From Natrarchaeobius oligotrophus (GTDB lineage Archaea; Halobacteriota; Halobacteria; Halobacteriales; Natrialbaceae): 64,000 nt of DNA. The notes beneath the pieces are model-generated. The model was not told the origin of the DNA. It worked only from the letters and a program-made list of their open reading frames with translations, and searched no databases. Made by a program: the position numbers and the translations under genes. Of this stretch, positions 57,336 through 64,000 are shown one piece after another (position 1 is the stretch's first letter; each line of letters starts with the position of its first letter). The stretch is from contig NZ_REFZ01000003.1 in assembly GCF_003841465.1 (NCBI RefSeq), forward strand, positions 186,001 to 250,000, written 5' to 3'.

Positions 57336-57575
57336 TTAGAACCGCTCGATGCGGACCTCGTCGTCCGTGATCGATTCGACGTTTTGCTCGTCGAGTCGGT
57401 ACGTTTCCCCGTTGGAACCGCCCCATCTGAGTTTCGACTTGATCGTGTCCGTCATTCCCGGATCGGGATCGGCGTGAGGAACCCCGCCCTCGACCGTCTC
57501 GACGATACCGATCTGTTCGCCGTCCGCGTCGACGGCTCGCTTTCCGTCGTCATCGCCGGTGAATTTCGCACACAT
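57336..57575 (-). CDS. Small PRC-barrel-like protein
   Basis: The 79-residue acidic protein starts MCAKFTGDDDGKRAVDADGE and reads QIGIVETVEGGVPHADPDPG, a PRC-barrel-like strand pattern seen in many short haloarchaeal proteins, and ends EQNVESITDDEVRIERF. Function unknown. A gap of 273 bases separates it from the pyrophosphatase gene. Confidence 0.65.
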   Translation of the reverse strand: MCAKFTGDDDGKRAVDADGEQIGIVETVEGGVPHADPDPGMTDTIKSKLRWGGSNGETYRLDEQNVESITDDEVRIERF

Positions 57576-57731
57576 ACGACGACGTTCGTCGCTCCGAGAG
57601 TTAGTGGAGTCACTACATGTGCCGACGGCTCTCCGAACTGACCGGGACCACTCGAGTTCCGAACGGCGAGTGGCGTCCGACCCACGTTATTCCACATCAG
57701 GTGGGGATCCGACGGATCTGTTTGCGCGGGC

Positions 57732-57752
57732 CCGCTCGAGGCATCGTGTCTG
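57732..57752 (+). repeat. Left copy of a 21-bp direct repeat flanking the toxin-antitoxin genes
   Basis: ccgctcgaggcatcgtgtctg here and ccgctcgagggatcgtgtctg at 59104-59124 differ at one base; both are described by key bases only beyond 20. They lie about 200 bases outside each end of the RHH/PIN pair, in the same orientation, as expected if the module moved as a unit or replaced a duplicated segment. Confidence 0.6.
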
Positions 57753-57890
57753 TGGGTGGGTGTTGTTGGAAACGATCGGTGTCGGGATGATGAGTTGGAT
57801 CGGCATTCGTCGTTAGTGCGGTGCGTGATCCCGTCGTAACCACTGTTCAACCATCTGTACGGCAATTTCAAACGAGAGAGGGCGATCCTT

Positions 57891-57951
57891 GTGTGAAAAT
57901 CACACTTACTCGGCGAAACGGTTATCCGTCTATGTGCAGAACATGCACATA
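57891..57951. promoter_or_regulatory. Two palindromes before the toxin-antitoxin operon
   Basis: GTGTGA-AAA-TCACAC at 57891-57905 and TATGTGC-N7-GCACATA at 57931-57951 are both perfect. The second ends two bases before the antitoxin ATG. RHH antitoxins bind such repeated inverted sites to repress their own operon, so these are likely operators. Confidence 0.65.
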
Positions 57952-57953
57952 TC

Positions 57954-58322
57954 ATGAGCGCGAGCGACGATCCCCGGCGGGTGCATTTCCAGTCTCCCGA
58001 GTACCTCGTCGAGCGTCTCGATGCAGTCGCCGAACTTTTCGACACGGATCGGACTGATCTGCTCGTCGAGGCGATTCGCGACTACCTCGAGGAGACCGCC
58101 GATCGCGACACGTTCCAGGAATTGGTCGCGACGAAGTATTACGACGACCAACTCGAGTTCGAGACGGTCAAGCAACTGGTCGGCGCTGAAACCGCCCAGC
58201 GACTCCGACTTCTCAAGGCAGACCTCGAAGCTGAACCGGTGGATCTCGACGCACCTACCGACGTCGACATCTACGGTGACGACGCGATCGCGGTCGAACC
58301 CGACGATGCTGCCGATCGATGA
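57954..58322 (+). CDS. Ribbon-helix-helix antitoxin
   Basis: The 122-residue protein begins with a beta-strand/helix pair typical of RHH (CopG-like) regulators: RRVHFQSPEYLVERLDAVAEL then DRTDLLVEAIRDYL. The rest is a polar helix and acidic tail likely to wrap the toxin. Its TGA overlaps the toxin ATG (ATGA). It should both neutralise the toxin and repress the operon through the palindromes upstream. Confidence 0.82.
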   Translation: MSASDDPRRVHFQSPEYLVERLDAVAELFDTDRTDLLVEAIRDYLEETADRDTFQELVATKYYDDQLEFETVKQLVGAETAQRLRLLKADLEAEPVDLDAPTDVDIYGDDAIAVEPDDAADR

Positions 58323-58888
58323 GCGGGCCACGACTCCAGACCGTCGTCGCTGATACGAGCGCACTGGTCAGTGTGGCTGTTCCCCGTGCCGACGCGACGT
58401 ACGATACCGCAACGGCTCCAGACCCGTTCCAGTATCTGCTCACCTCGTGTGACGTCTCCGTTCCGTCCGAGGTCGTCGAGGAACTCCGTGACCTCACGCA
58501 GTATCAGGATATCCACGGCGCTGCAGCGACGAACGTCCTCGCCGCTCGAGCGCACTACACGGTGATCGATCCCTACGAACGGGACGATACGCCGGAGTCG
58601 CGGCCCACGTTCGGACTCGACGACGGTGAGACCGATGGGATCGTCCTCGCGAACGCACTGGAGGTCGACGGGTTCCTGACCGACGAGTTCGGCGGGACGA
58701 ACTTCGCGCTGATCCACGCCGTGTTACAGGGCCCGCGCATCGTCCCGACGCCGCGGCTCATCTGCGATTACGCCCGGAACGGGCATCTGAGCGTTAGTGC
58801 GGCTCGAGATCTGTTGACGACGATCGGCACTCACCGAAGCTGGGATAACAGTCCGTACGTGGTGCAGCTTCGGGAGCGACTCGAGTGA
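58319..58888 (+). CDS. PIN-domain toxin
   Basis: The 189-residue protein has the PIN acids in order: Asp in VVADTSALVSV near the N-terminus, Glu in PSEVVEELRDL, Asp residues in LDDGETDGIVLA and in LTDEFG. Such VapC-like ribonucleases cut tRNA or mRNA when released from antitoxin. It is somewhat longer than classic VapC (about 130), with extra C-terminal helices. It overlaps the RHH antitoxin gene by four bases. Confidence 0.82.
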   Translation: MSGPRLQTVVADTSALVSVAVPRADATYDTATAPDPFQYLLTSCDVSVPSEVVEELRDLTQYQDIHGAAATNVLAARAHYTVIDPYERDDTPESRPTFGLDDGETDGIVLANALEVDGFLTDEFGGTNFALIHAVLQGPRIVPTPRLICDYARNGHLSVSAARDLLTTIGTHRSWDNSPYVVQLRERLE

Positions 58889-59419
58889 CGTCTACCGTAG
58901 GCGATGCTGTGCGAAAGTTGCTATGCCGGGTTCTTCGCTTCTGTTGTTTGTGGGTAGTCAGTTATCAGGTGGTGTACTCGAGTCCGAGACGGTTTCTCGA
59001 TGGTCTCGGTTTGTGGTTCGGCTTCCCGGACCACGTGTTCGACCGACTCCTTGTTTGCGGGAGGGTCGCGTTCGGTGTACGATAAGACTGCATATGAGTA
59101 GGTCCGCTCGAGGGATCGTGTCTGCGAGTAGCTGTAGGCGGATAACGTAGATGTTGGAATGGTGACTAGGATAAGGCAGTGGGTGTGGCTAAGGCCAAAG
59201 TCACAAATCAACCGCCCCATCTCCGCATCGTCTCTAAGGGAAAGCGCTCAACAATTACAATGTCTCACCCCAGCCCCGTACGCAGGGTCCCAGTTAAACC
59301 ACATGAAATAATCCCCAACTAAGATTTGGAAATTGCCTGTGTGAACAACCTAGTCCCCATTGTTTCTGTAGTAAAGTCTCTGAGGGGAGATATAGGAAAA
59401 TACACTGTGTTATAAACAA
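58889..59419. other. 531-bp gene-poor region with repeat copy
   Basis: No supported gene. It carries the right copy of the 21-bp repeat (59104-59124). Short frames near 58885-59085 look like relics. Base composition turns strongly AT-rich towards 59419, at the 3' end of the TOPRIM gene. Confidence 0.5.
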
Positions 59420-59998
59420 TCAAGCATCATGTATTGTATTGATTATTTCTTTATGGATGTTGGGGTTATTATCGATATACTCTGAAATTTTCTGTATCTT
59501 TGTACTCTTGCTATCAGAATAATTTATTCCGGTAACATCCTCTAAACTATCATAGAAGGCTATTACCGGAAGATCTCTATTGTCTGTTCCAGCGATCTCC
59601 AGTTTGGAATCACAAATCACAATGTCTTGATTTGATATCTGATTCCTCGGATCTACTTTGACTTTATTTCCATACTGTTCGGTTAGCGAGTTGTTTAATT
59701 TACTGAAAAAAGAAGATATAGATTTTCCATCTAGATCTACTAATATGTATAATGAAAAGGAGGTAAACATTAGAGAATGGCTGCGGAATTTTTTAATCAA
59801 ATTCCCGTATCCTTCTTCAGACTTATACAATGTTTCGAAGCGATCATCTGCTAAATGCTCTCTTAGGCGTCTTGTCTGATTGTATGCTGCCTCTTCAGTT
59901 AGATATTTGTCATAATTACTCTCGATATCCCCCATCTTATGTGCTAATTCAAGAAAATACACGTCATGTTTCCCTTCACTAAATACAACTTTCCGCAT
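59420..59998 (-). CDS. TOPRIM-like protein, second gene of an ATPase/TOPRIM pair
   Basis: The 192-residue protein starts MRKVVFSEGKHDVYFLEL, where the Glu8-Gly motif and the later acid pair LYILVDLDGKS (Asp87, Asp89) form the TOPRIM pattern of OLD-family nucleases and of AriB/DUF4435 and DUF3226 proteins. The rest alternates strands and helices. Its ATG is one base after the TAA of the ATPase gene. Codon use is Lys/Ile/Asn-rich and unlike the chromosome. The likely role is a nuclease controlled by the ATPase partner; family membership is by pattern only. Confidence 0.72.
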   Translation of the reverse strand: MRKVVFSEGKHDVYFLELAHKMGDIESNYDKYLTEEAAYNQTRRLREHLADDRFETLYKSEEGYGNLIKKFRSHSLMFTSFSLYILVDLDGKSISSFFSKLNNSLTEQYGNKVKVDPRNQISNQDIVICDSKLEIAGTDNRDLPVIAFYDSLEDVTGINYSDSKSTKIQKISEYIDNNPNIHKEIINTIHDA

Positions 59999-59999
59999 T

Positions 60000-61316
60000 T
60001 TAGATCCCCCGAAGATCAACGTTCAGATCCTCAATTTCTTCTTCAGCACTTCTATAATCCAATGTTCGTGGAATAGGATCTGTCAGTTGTAACAATTGAA
60101 AGTGGTCTGAAAGAAAGACTTCTTCTTTTGATTTGAGATTGTCTGAGAAAAACCCTTCAATCATGTCTATATTGTGTGTAGTTATAAACAACTGGAGGTT
60201 CTTTTCCCGAACGACCTTTACTAATTGCGTTAATAAACTTTCAATATATCCTGGATGCATATGCACATCGGGTTCTTCAAGAAGTAGTACATTCCCTTCT
60301 CGCTCCGCAGATAATACTTCCCAGAGAATTCCAACAATAGTTCGAAACCCATCACCCATGAACGAGTATGGAATCTCGTATTTCTCGCTATCATCTCTAA
60401 AGACAAGCTTCTCAAAGGAAAAATCCTCAAGATTTTCCAGAATATTATTTTCAATCAGATAATCTTCTATATCGCTTGCTTTCACTGCTGCATTCTCCTG
60501 ACTCATGTCAACATCCTCTGCTTTCAAAAGAGGAGATTTTACTAAACGAACACCTTCAACAGGATCTGGCCTGTTACCCACAAAACGGTCAGAACCAAAT
60601 CTAGGGACCAACTGATTATGCAAACCACGCATTATGGCATGTTGTAACCTCTCTCGTTCTCTCGGATCCTCAAAGTCAAAACTTTCCTTTGAATTTTTTT
60701 CTTGCAGTTTCTCTTTCGATTCTGAAATAATGTGTTCGCGTATCTCTTCATAATACTCCCCAAGATGGATATACGAATACAACTCCCCATCTATCTCCAG
60801 AACTATTGAATTGCTCCTTGTGCCAGAGATAGAAATATCCTCGGGCATCTCAGTGATAGTTTCAGTAAGAGCATCTTTCATATCTTCTTTAAATCCCTCT
60901 TCCTCAAAACTTTCATTATGTCTTATTCTAATCGGATAGTCTTCATTTGTCTCCAATATATCTTGGAGTGTATTAATGAATATATCGACAGATTCCTGCT
61001 CTCGAGGTTCTCTAAAGCCTATCTCACGGTGCTGTACCTCTGGGCTCTGACTTGTGAAATTACTATCAAGCGTCTGCTGCTGCCGTGTATACTCTGCGCT
61101 AATTGTGGCAGACTTTCCATTGGTATGTACAACCTTGTCAAGATTCTTCGAGAAATTGTCAATATATTTTGGGTTGAAGATTATATTAATGGATTCCAAT
61201 AACGAAGTTTTCCCAGTGTTGTTCCTCCCAGTTATTAAATTCAACCTCTTTGGAGAGTAATCCAGCTCAGACACTCCTTTAAAATTCCTTATGTGGAGAT
61301 TAGTGATCTCGGTCAT
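60000..61316 (-). CDS. OLD/AAA_15-type ATPase, first gene of an ATPase/TOPRIM pair
   Basis: The 438-residue protein is an ABC/SMC-like ATPase: IRNFKGVSELDY at the N-terminus, Walker A GRNNTGKTS (30-38), a helical insert (about 60-300), the signature-like SFMGDGFRTIVG, Walker B NVLLLEEPDVHMHP (342-355) and the switch His in FITTHN (His381). This is the ATPase part of OLD nucleases and of AriA in PARIS, without a C-terminal TOPRIM, which is the separate next gene. It is strongly AT-rich. A gap of 362 bases upstream separates it from a PhiH1-repressor-like gene in the same orientation. Confidence 0.88.
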   Translation of the reverse strand: MTEITNLHIRNFKGVSELDYSPKRLNLITGRNNTGKTSLLESINIIFNPKYIDNFSKNLDKVVHTNGKSATISAEYTRQQQTLDSNFTSQSPEVQHREIGFREPREQESVDIFINTLQDILETNEDYPIRIRHNESFEEEGFKEDMKDALTETITEMPEDISISGTRSNSIVLEIDGELYSYIHLGEYYEEIREHIISESKEKLQEKNSKESFDFEDPRERERLQHAIMRGLHNQLVPRFGSDRFVGNRPDPVEGVRLVKSPLLKAEDVDMSQENAAVKASDIEDYLIENNILENLEDFSFEKLVFRDDSEKYEIPYSFMGDGFRTIVGILWEVLSAEREGNVLLLEEPDVHMHPGYIESLLTQLVKVVREKNLQLFITTHNIDMIEGFFSDNLKSKEEVFLSDHFQLLQLTDPIPRTLDYRSAEEEIEDLNVDLRGI

Positions 61317-61678
61317 TAGTTACATATCGTTTCAGGACGACTCGTGTTGAGTCCTTCGGTTGGTCGGGTTTCTATGAAGCCCTTCCCTCTGCCCCTGGGA
61401 TTATTATAGAACATTTTGGAAAGTAAATACAGTCCATCACTAATCCAACCTTCTTTAATCCCTCCCACCCCCAGGGGTTGCATATTGAGGAATTTGACTT
61501 CACCAATATGAACACAACTGGCCCGAATTTGTGTTCATAATCGAGACTTGTCGTTTTGATACCGGTAGCGATTCCTCAGATAATTTCTCCTGCAGAAACT
61601 GGTGTGATTCTAACGGTGGAAAACTCGAAATATAGAATCTGTGTTCACTACCGGATGATTCCGGTCTGAGTGGAGATT
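61317..61678. other. 362-bp AT-rich intergenic region with a long inverted repeat
   Basis: No gene. ATGAACACAA (61508-61517) and TTGTGTTCAT (61529-61538) are a perfect 10-bp inverted repeat around 11 bases; a third half-site, CTGTGTTCACT, is at 61635-61646 or close to it. It probably holds the ATPase/TOPRIM promoter and a regulator site. Confidence 0.55.
61508..61538. promoter_or_regulatory. 10-bp inverted repeat, candidate operator
   Basis: Arms ATGAACACAA and TTGTGTTCAT are exact complements. It lies between the ATPase start (61316) and the PhiH1-like regulator (3' end 61679), about 190 bases upstream of the ATPase gene. Confidence 0.55.
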
Positions 61679-61975
61679 CTACTCGGTATCCTCGAGCGGC
61701 TCGAGTTCGCTCGCGTCGAGTTCCTCGTCGAGATACGCTTCCCCGTCGTCAGTGATCGTGTAGAGTCCAGTAACAATCTGTTCGAGAAGCCCGTGGCGAG
61801 CCAATTTCTTGCACCTGCGACTAGCGTGGCTGCTGGACGGGCCACCGAACTCCTCGACCGCTGCAGGAGTGAGGTTCCCATGCTCGCGGAAGATCTCGAG
61901 GATCCGGTCGTCAACAGGCTGCATCCACTCCGCAGGTTGTCTGACCACGTTTTCAGTATCTCTGACCGTGCTCAT
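61679..61975 (-). CDS. PhiH1-repressor-like winged-helix protein
   Basis: The 98-residue protein has a single winged helix: EWMQPVDDRILEIFREHGNL, TPAAVEEFGGPSSSHASRRC and KKLARHGLLEQIVTGLYTITD, then an acidic tail. It resembles the repressor family named after haloarchaeal virus PhiH1, common in proviruses and plasmids. It is upstream of and co-directional with the ATPase/TOPRIM pair. The ATG at 61973-61975 is used; the longer frame to 62188 overlaps structured DNA. Confidence 0.78.
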   Translation of the reverse strand: MSTVRDTENVVRQPAEWMQPVDDRILEIFREHGNLTPAAVEEFGGPSSSHASRRCKKLARHGLLEQIVTGLYTITDDGEAYLDEELDASELEPLEDTE

Positions 61976-62091
61976 ATTCCCTCCGATGTGCAAGAAGAAC
62001 TCAACTAATTCTACTATTGGATCAGTTATATCGTATTGTAACTCAGAGATAGTGAGTAATCTATTTAATGCCAGAGAGTGATGAGTTGCAC

Positions 62092-62159
62092 GGAAGCCAG
62101 TCCAGCGGGCATTCGTCGAGAAATGCCCGACGTGTTGCAGCACGTCGGACGCGGCTTCC
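62092..62159. other. Multi-stem structure upstream of the RuvC-only operon
   Basis: An outer stem GGAAGCC (62092-62098) with GGCTTCC (62153-62159) encloses CGGGCATT/AATGCCCG (62106-62113/62122-62129) and CCGACGTG/CACGTCGG (62127-62134/62141-62148). The inner stems share three bases, so they could switch. It lies 28 bases upstream of the ORF at 62187 and could be a structured RNA, a leader, or the hairpinned end of a transposable element. Confidence 0.5.
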
Positions 62160-62186
62160 GACTCCCCTCCAGGGAATCTAGAAGCC

Positions 62187-62453
62187 ATGCGAAAAGACAG
62201 CCCCCGAGCCCATAACTGTAGGGCTCACGAGCCAGGAGTATCGGCTACCGGTCACGAGCAACAGACAACCCAGAACGACCAGAAAACGCGCCCGCGCCAC
62301 ACCGCGGCACGGACGAGCAACAGTACATCCCCTGCGTCCGTCCAGTTCCCCGCAGAGACACCGACACGCCACACCACCACGCAGTACGACGAACTCCTCG
62401 TGGCTGGCGACGACGCGATCCTTTTCGAAGCCACGGGAGGTGACCGGCGATGA
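62187..62453 (+). CDS. Small Thr/Gln-rich hypothetical protein
   Basis: The 88-residue protein (MRKDSPRAHNCRAHE...) is hydrophilic, basic at first and more ordered near its end (TTTQYDELLVAGDDAILFEA). It overlaps the next gene by four bases (ATGA) and so belongs to the RuvC-like operon. No family recognised. Confidence 0.5.
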   Translation: MRKDSPRAHNCRAHEPGVSATGHEQQTTQNDQKTRPRHTAARTSNSTSPASVQFPAETPTRHTTTQYDELLVAGDDAILFEATGGDRR

Positions 62454-62635
62454 CCCGCGGCGGCTATACATACCACCGACCAACCAACCGCCTGTCGAAC
62501 CGCCGCCGGACACTCGAGCCCCCCAACCCCACCACCAAACCCGACAACCCCACCACCAAATCCGACAACCCCACCACCAAACCCGACACCCCCACCACTG
62601 CCAACCAACCCTCGCCGGGTGGTCACGATGGATAA
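62450..62635 (+). CDS. 61-residue protein with PTTKPDN repeats
   Basis: The protein starts MTRGGYTYHRPTNRLSNRRR, continues with three or four heptad repeats (NPTTKPD), and ends QPSPGGHDG. It is disordered and basic. The gene is linked to both neighbours by overlaps (ATGA with the upstream gene, and its stop overlaps the next ATG). Its function is unknown; nucleic acid binding is possible. Confidence 0.45.
   Translation: MTRGGYTYHRPTNRLSNRRRTLEPPNPTTKPDNPTTKSDNPTTKPDTPTTANQPSPGGHDG
62525..62587 (+). repeat. Three 21-bp tandem repeats
   Basis: Units begin at 62525, 62546 and 62567 (key sequence aaccccaccaccaaa, then cccgac or tccgac), followed by a decayed fourth unit. They encode the NPTTKPD heptads. 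Confidence 0.85.
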
Positions 62636-63329
62636 CCCCGACCGCACCCCGATCGGCGTCGACCTCGGCGAGTACAACCTCTACACCGCCTGTCCAGCCA
62701 CGATGCCGGACTCGAGGGGAGCCTGTACGATCTCCGGCGACGAGATTTGCGCTCGCCTGGACGAACTCCGCGCACAGGTCGCCGCACTGCTCGCTAGCGC
62801 CTACGATCGCGACACGGTCGTCGCGTACGTGAGACAGTGTCGTAACGAGTTGCTCGAGGCCCTCGAGGACGCGGCACGAGAGCTCTGCGAGTACGCGAGC
62901 GCCTACGACCAGCCCGTGCTCGTCACCGAGGACAGCCACTACGAGCCGGACCTGTGGGCGTGGCTCACCGATCCCGACGCTCACCGCGGGACGGCGTGGC
63001 TCCTCTCGATGGCCCATCTGCGCCTCCGAGCGGTCGCCGCCGAGTACGCCATCGAGGTCACGGCGGTGCCCGAAGCCTACTCCTCACAGGAGTGTCACGG
63101 CTGTGGCGTCATCGGCGACCGACCGGTCGACAAGACGCTCCGCTGTCCCAACCCGGACTGTCACGTCGACGTGGTCCACGCGGATTACAACGCCGCGAAG
63201 GTCCTCGCACAGCGGTACTACCCCGGTCAGCGGTGTGCATACCGATCCCCACTCCCGGTCACGACGGCCGAGCGTCCGGCACTCGTCGCCGACGGCGGGC
63301 CACCACAGTCGCCACGGGAGGATGCGTAA
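62628..63329 (+). CDS. RuvC-only TnpB-like nuclease-domain protein
   Basis: The 233-residue protein has the split RuvC fold and zinc ribbon of TnpB: RuvC-I Asp in IGVDLGEYNLYTA, RuvC-II Glu in VLVTEDSHYEPD, zinc-finger cysteines in ECHGCG and LRCPNPDCHVDV, and RuvC-III Asp in HADYNAAKVLA. The usual N-terminal half of TnpB (wedge/REC, about 150-200 residues) is missing: RuvC-I begins at residue 8. All catalytic acids are kept. Its ATG overlaps the upstream stop codon and its own stop overlaps a 40-residue ORF, so it sits in a coupled operon. It may be a domesticated TnpB relative rather than part of a working transposon. Confidence 0.8.
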   Translation: MDNPDRTPIGVDLGEYNLYTACPATMPDSRGACTISGDEICARLDELRAQVAALLASAYDRDTVVAYVRQCRNELLEALEDAARELCEYASAYDQPVLVTEDSHYEPDLWAWLTDPDAHRGTAWLLSMAHLRLRAVAAEYAIEVTAVPEAYSSQECHGCGVIGDRPVDKTLRCPNPDCHVDVVHADYNAAKVLAQRYYPGQRCAYRSPLPVTTAERPALVADGGPPQSPREDA

Positions 63330-63444
63330 TCGCCGCCGACCGCGAGGCGACGAGCACGTCGAGATCGGGCAGCCTCGAGTCACCGCTGTGGAACCCACGC
63401 ACCTCACCGCCCACTCCCGCCGTTCGCCGACGCCGCCCGCCTGA
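63322..63444 (+). CDS. 40-residue ORF overlapping the RuvC-like gene
   Basis: ATG 63322 to TGA 63444 encodes MRNRRRPRGDEHVEIGQPRV and 20 more residues, ending TPPA. It is basic and disordered. Its start overlaps the RuvC-like stop. The coupling is suggestive but the ORF is short enough to be chance. Confidence 0.35.
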   Translation: MRNRRRPRGDEHVEIGQPRVTAVEPTHLTAHSRRSPTPPA

Positions 63445-63500
63445 TCGCGATTCAGCAGCTGCATCGTCTTCTCAACGACCCATCCACGGACCCCAAAGCC

Positions 63501-64000
63501 ATGAGCACGAACACCGAGTCATCCGGACCGAACGAATCGCCCATCCAGACGCTACCGAACGAACTCGAGTCGCTTCGAGAGCGAATCGCCGCGCTCGAAT
63601 CCAGCCTCGAGCAGAAAAAGGAGCGTCTCGACCACCTCGAGGCCGAACTCGGCCGAGAGCGAGCAGCGAACGAGCGTCTCGAGGCACGGGTCGAAGAACT
63701 CGAGCACGCACAGACACCGATCGAGGCACGGTTAGACGCCCACGAAAAGAAGCTGAACGCGAACAAGGATCGCGTCGGCGAACTTCAGGCCCGCGAACTC
63801 GAGAAGGGCGCGCATCTGTTCGAGGAGAACGTCGACCGGAGCGAAATCGAGGTTGCGGACGGCCGCCTCGAACGGATCGGCAAAGACGACGGTCGGCAGT
63901 ACTTTCGACTCCCAGAGAGCGACGATCCACTCGAGCGTGGCGGCGACGTCGCGCTGGCACACGGCGATCTCCTGCCGATTCAGCAACTCGCCAAGATGGA
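63501..64000 (+). CDS. Coiled-coil protein, 3' end outside the window
   Basis: The frame is open from ATG 63501 to the edge (166 residues). It encodes a Ser/Thr-rich N-terminus (MSTNTESSGPNESPIQ), a long coiled coil (about residues 20-75, repeated LE and RERIAAL spacing), then a globular start (SEIEVADGRLERIGKDDG, DVALAHGDLLPIQQL). Proteins of this layout occur next to plasmid and provirus genes in haloarchaea. It follows the RuvC-like operon and may be part of it. Confidence 0.7.
   Translation, partial: MSTNTESSGPNESPIQTLPNELESLRERIAALESSLEQKKERLDHLEAELGRERAANERLEARVEELEHAQTPIEARLDAHEKKLNANKDRVGELQARELEKGAHLFEENVDRSEIEVADGRLERIGKDDGRQYFRLPESDDPLERGGDVALAHGDLLPIQQLAKM

Larger units (their letters stand above)
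57576..57953. other. 378-bp region upstream of the toxin-antitoxin genes
   Basis: No gene. It contains one copy of a 21-bp repeat (57732-57752) and, near the right end, two palindromes listed separately. Confidence 0.5.

Noticed and set aside
62525-62587. Possible short CRISPR-like array
   Set aside because: The repeats are contiguous 21-bp coding units with no spacers. No CRISPR array or cas gene is present in the window.

Overview
The window is chromosomal DNA of a haloarchaeon (class Halobacteria; the gene set resembles Natrialbales such as Natrinema or Haloterrigena, though I cannot place the genus). Evidence: high GC, very acidic proteins, an archaeal RNA polymerase subunit H, archaeal lipid synthesis (CarS), a Bat-type HTH regulator, Tat lipoproteins, Htr-type chemotaxis transducers, and many short-leader or leaderless genes with TATA-like boxes about 28 bases upstream of the start codon.

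Left part (1-17 kb), mostly core: the 5' end of rpoH; tRNA-Asp(GTC) followed by three palindromic repeat units that each carry a copy of the tRNA 3' end; a sirtuin; a Bat-like regulator; a cytochrome P450; aspartyl-tRNA synthetase; an alpha/beta hydrolase and a winged-helix regulator; glutamate dehydrogenase; an M24-family protein close to ectoine hydrolase; carS; a NOG1 GTPase; a GAF/PAS histidine kinase; a DUF389 membrane protein; and EngB.

Middle (17-35 kb), transport, catabolism and sensing: a minus-strand cluster of a NitT/TauT-type ABC transporter, a ThDP-dependent enzyme, a D-2-hydroxyacid dehydrogenase and a GNAT protein, substrate unknown. Next come a Nudix/eIF2B-like fusion, hydantoinase subunits HyuA and HyuB, and a UrtA-like Tat lipoprotein immediately followed by a transmembrane chemotaxis transducer.

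Repair and housekeeping (34.6-47.8 kb): mutL and mutS with a DapA-family aldolase and an HtpX-like protease between them, two universal stress proteins, one translationally coupled to an APC permease, a CsaA-like protein, thiD and an AIR-synthase-like protein.

47.9-54.9 kb: an H-NOX heme sensor overlapping a chemotaxis transducer that has almost no external domain (predicted nitric oxide taxis), a MOT1 molybdate transporter, a tiny gene coupled to a PIN-like protein, divergent small regulators with a paired operator, and arsR-arsM.

Right end (54.9-64 kb), accessory: base composition falls in places, intergenic distances grow and relics appear. It holds small exported or membrane proteins, a surviving core gene (XTP pyrophosphatase), an RHH/PIN toxin-antitoxin module between short direct repeats, a strongly AT-rich ATPase plus TOPRIM pair that looks like a split OLD/PARIS-type defence system, a PhiH1-repressor-like regulator, and a compact operon around a RuvC-only TnpB-like protein. 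I consider the ATPase/TOPRIM pair, the RuvC-only operon and the H-NOX/transducer pair the best candidates for unusual biology.
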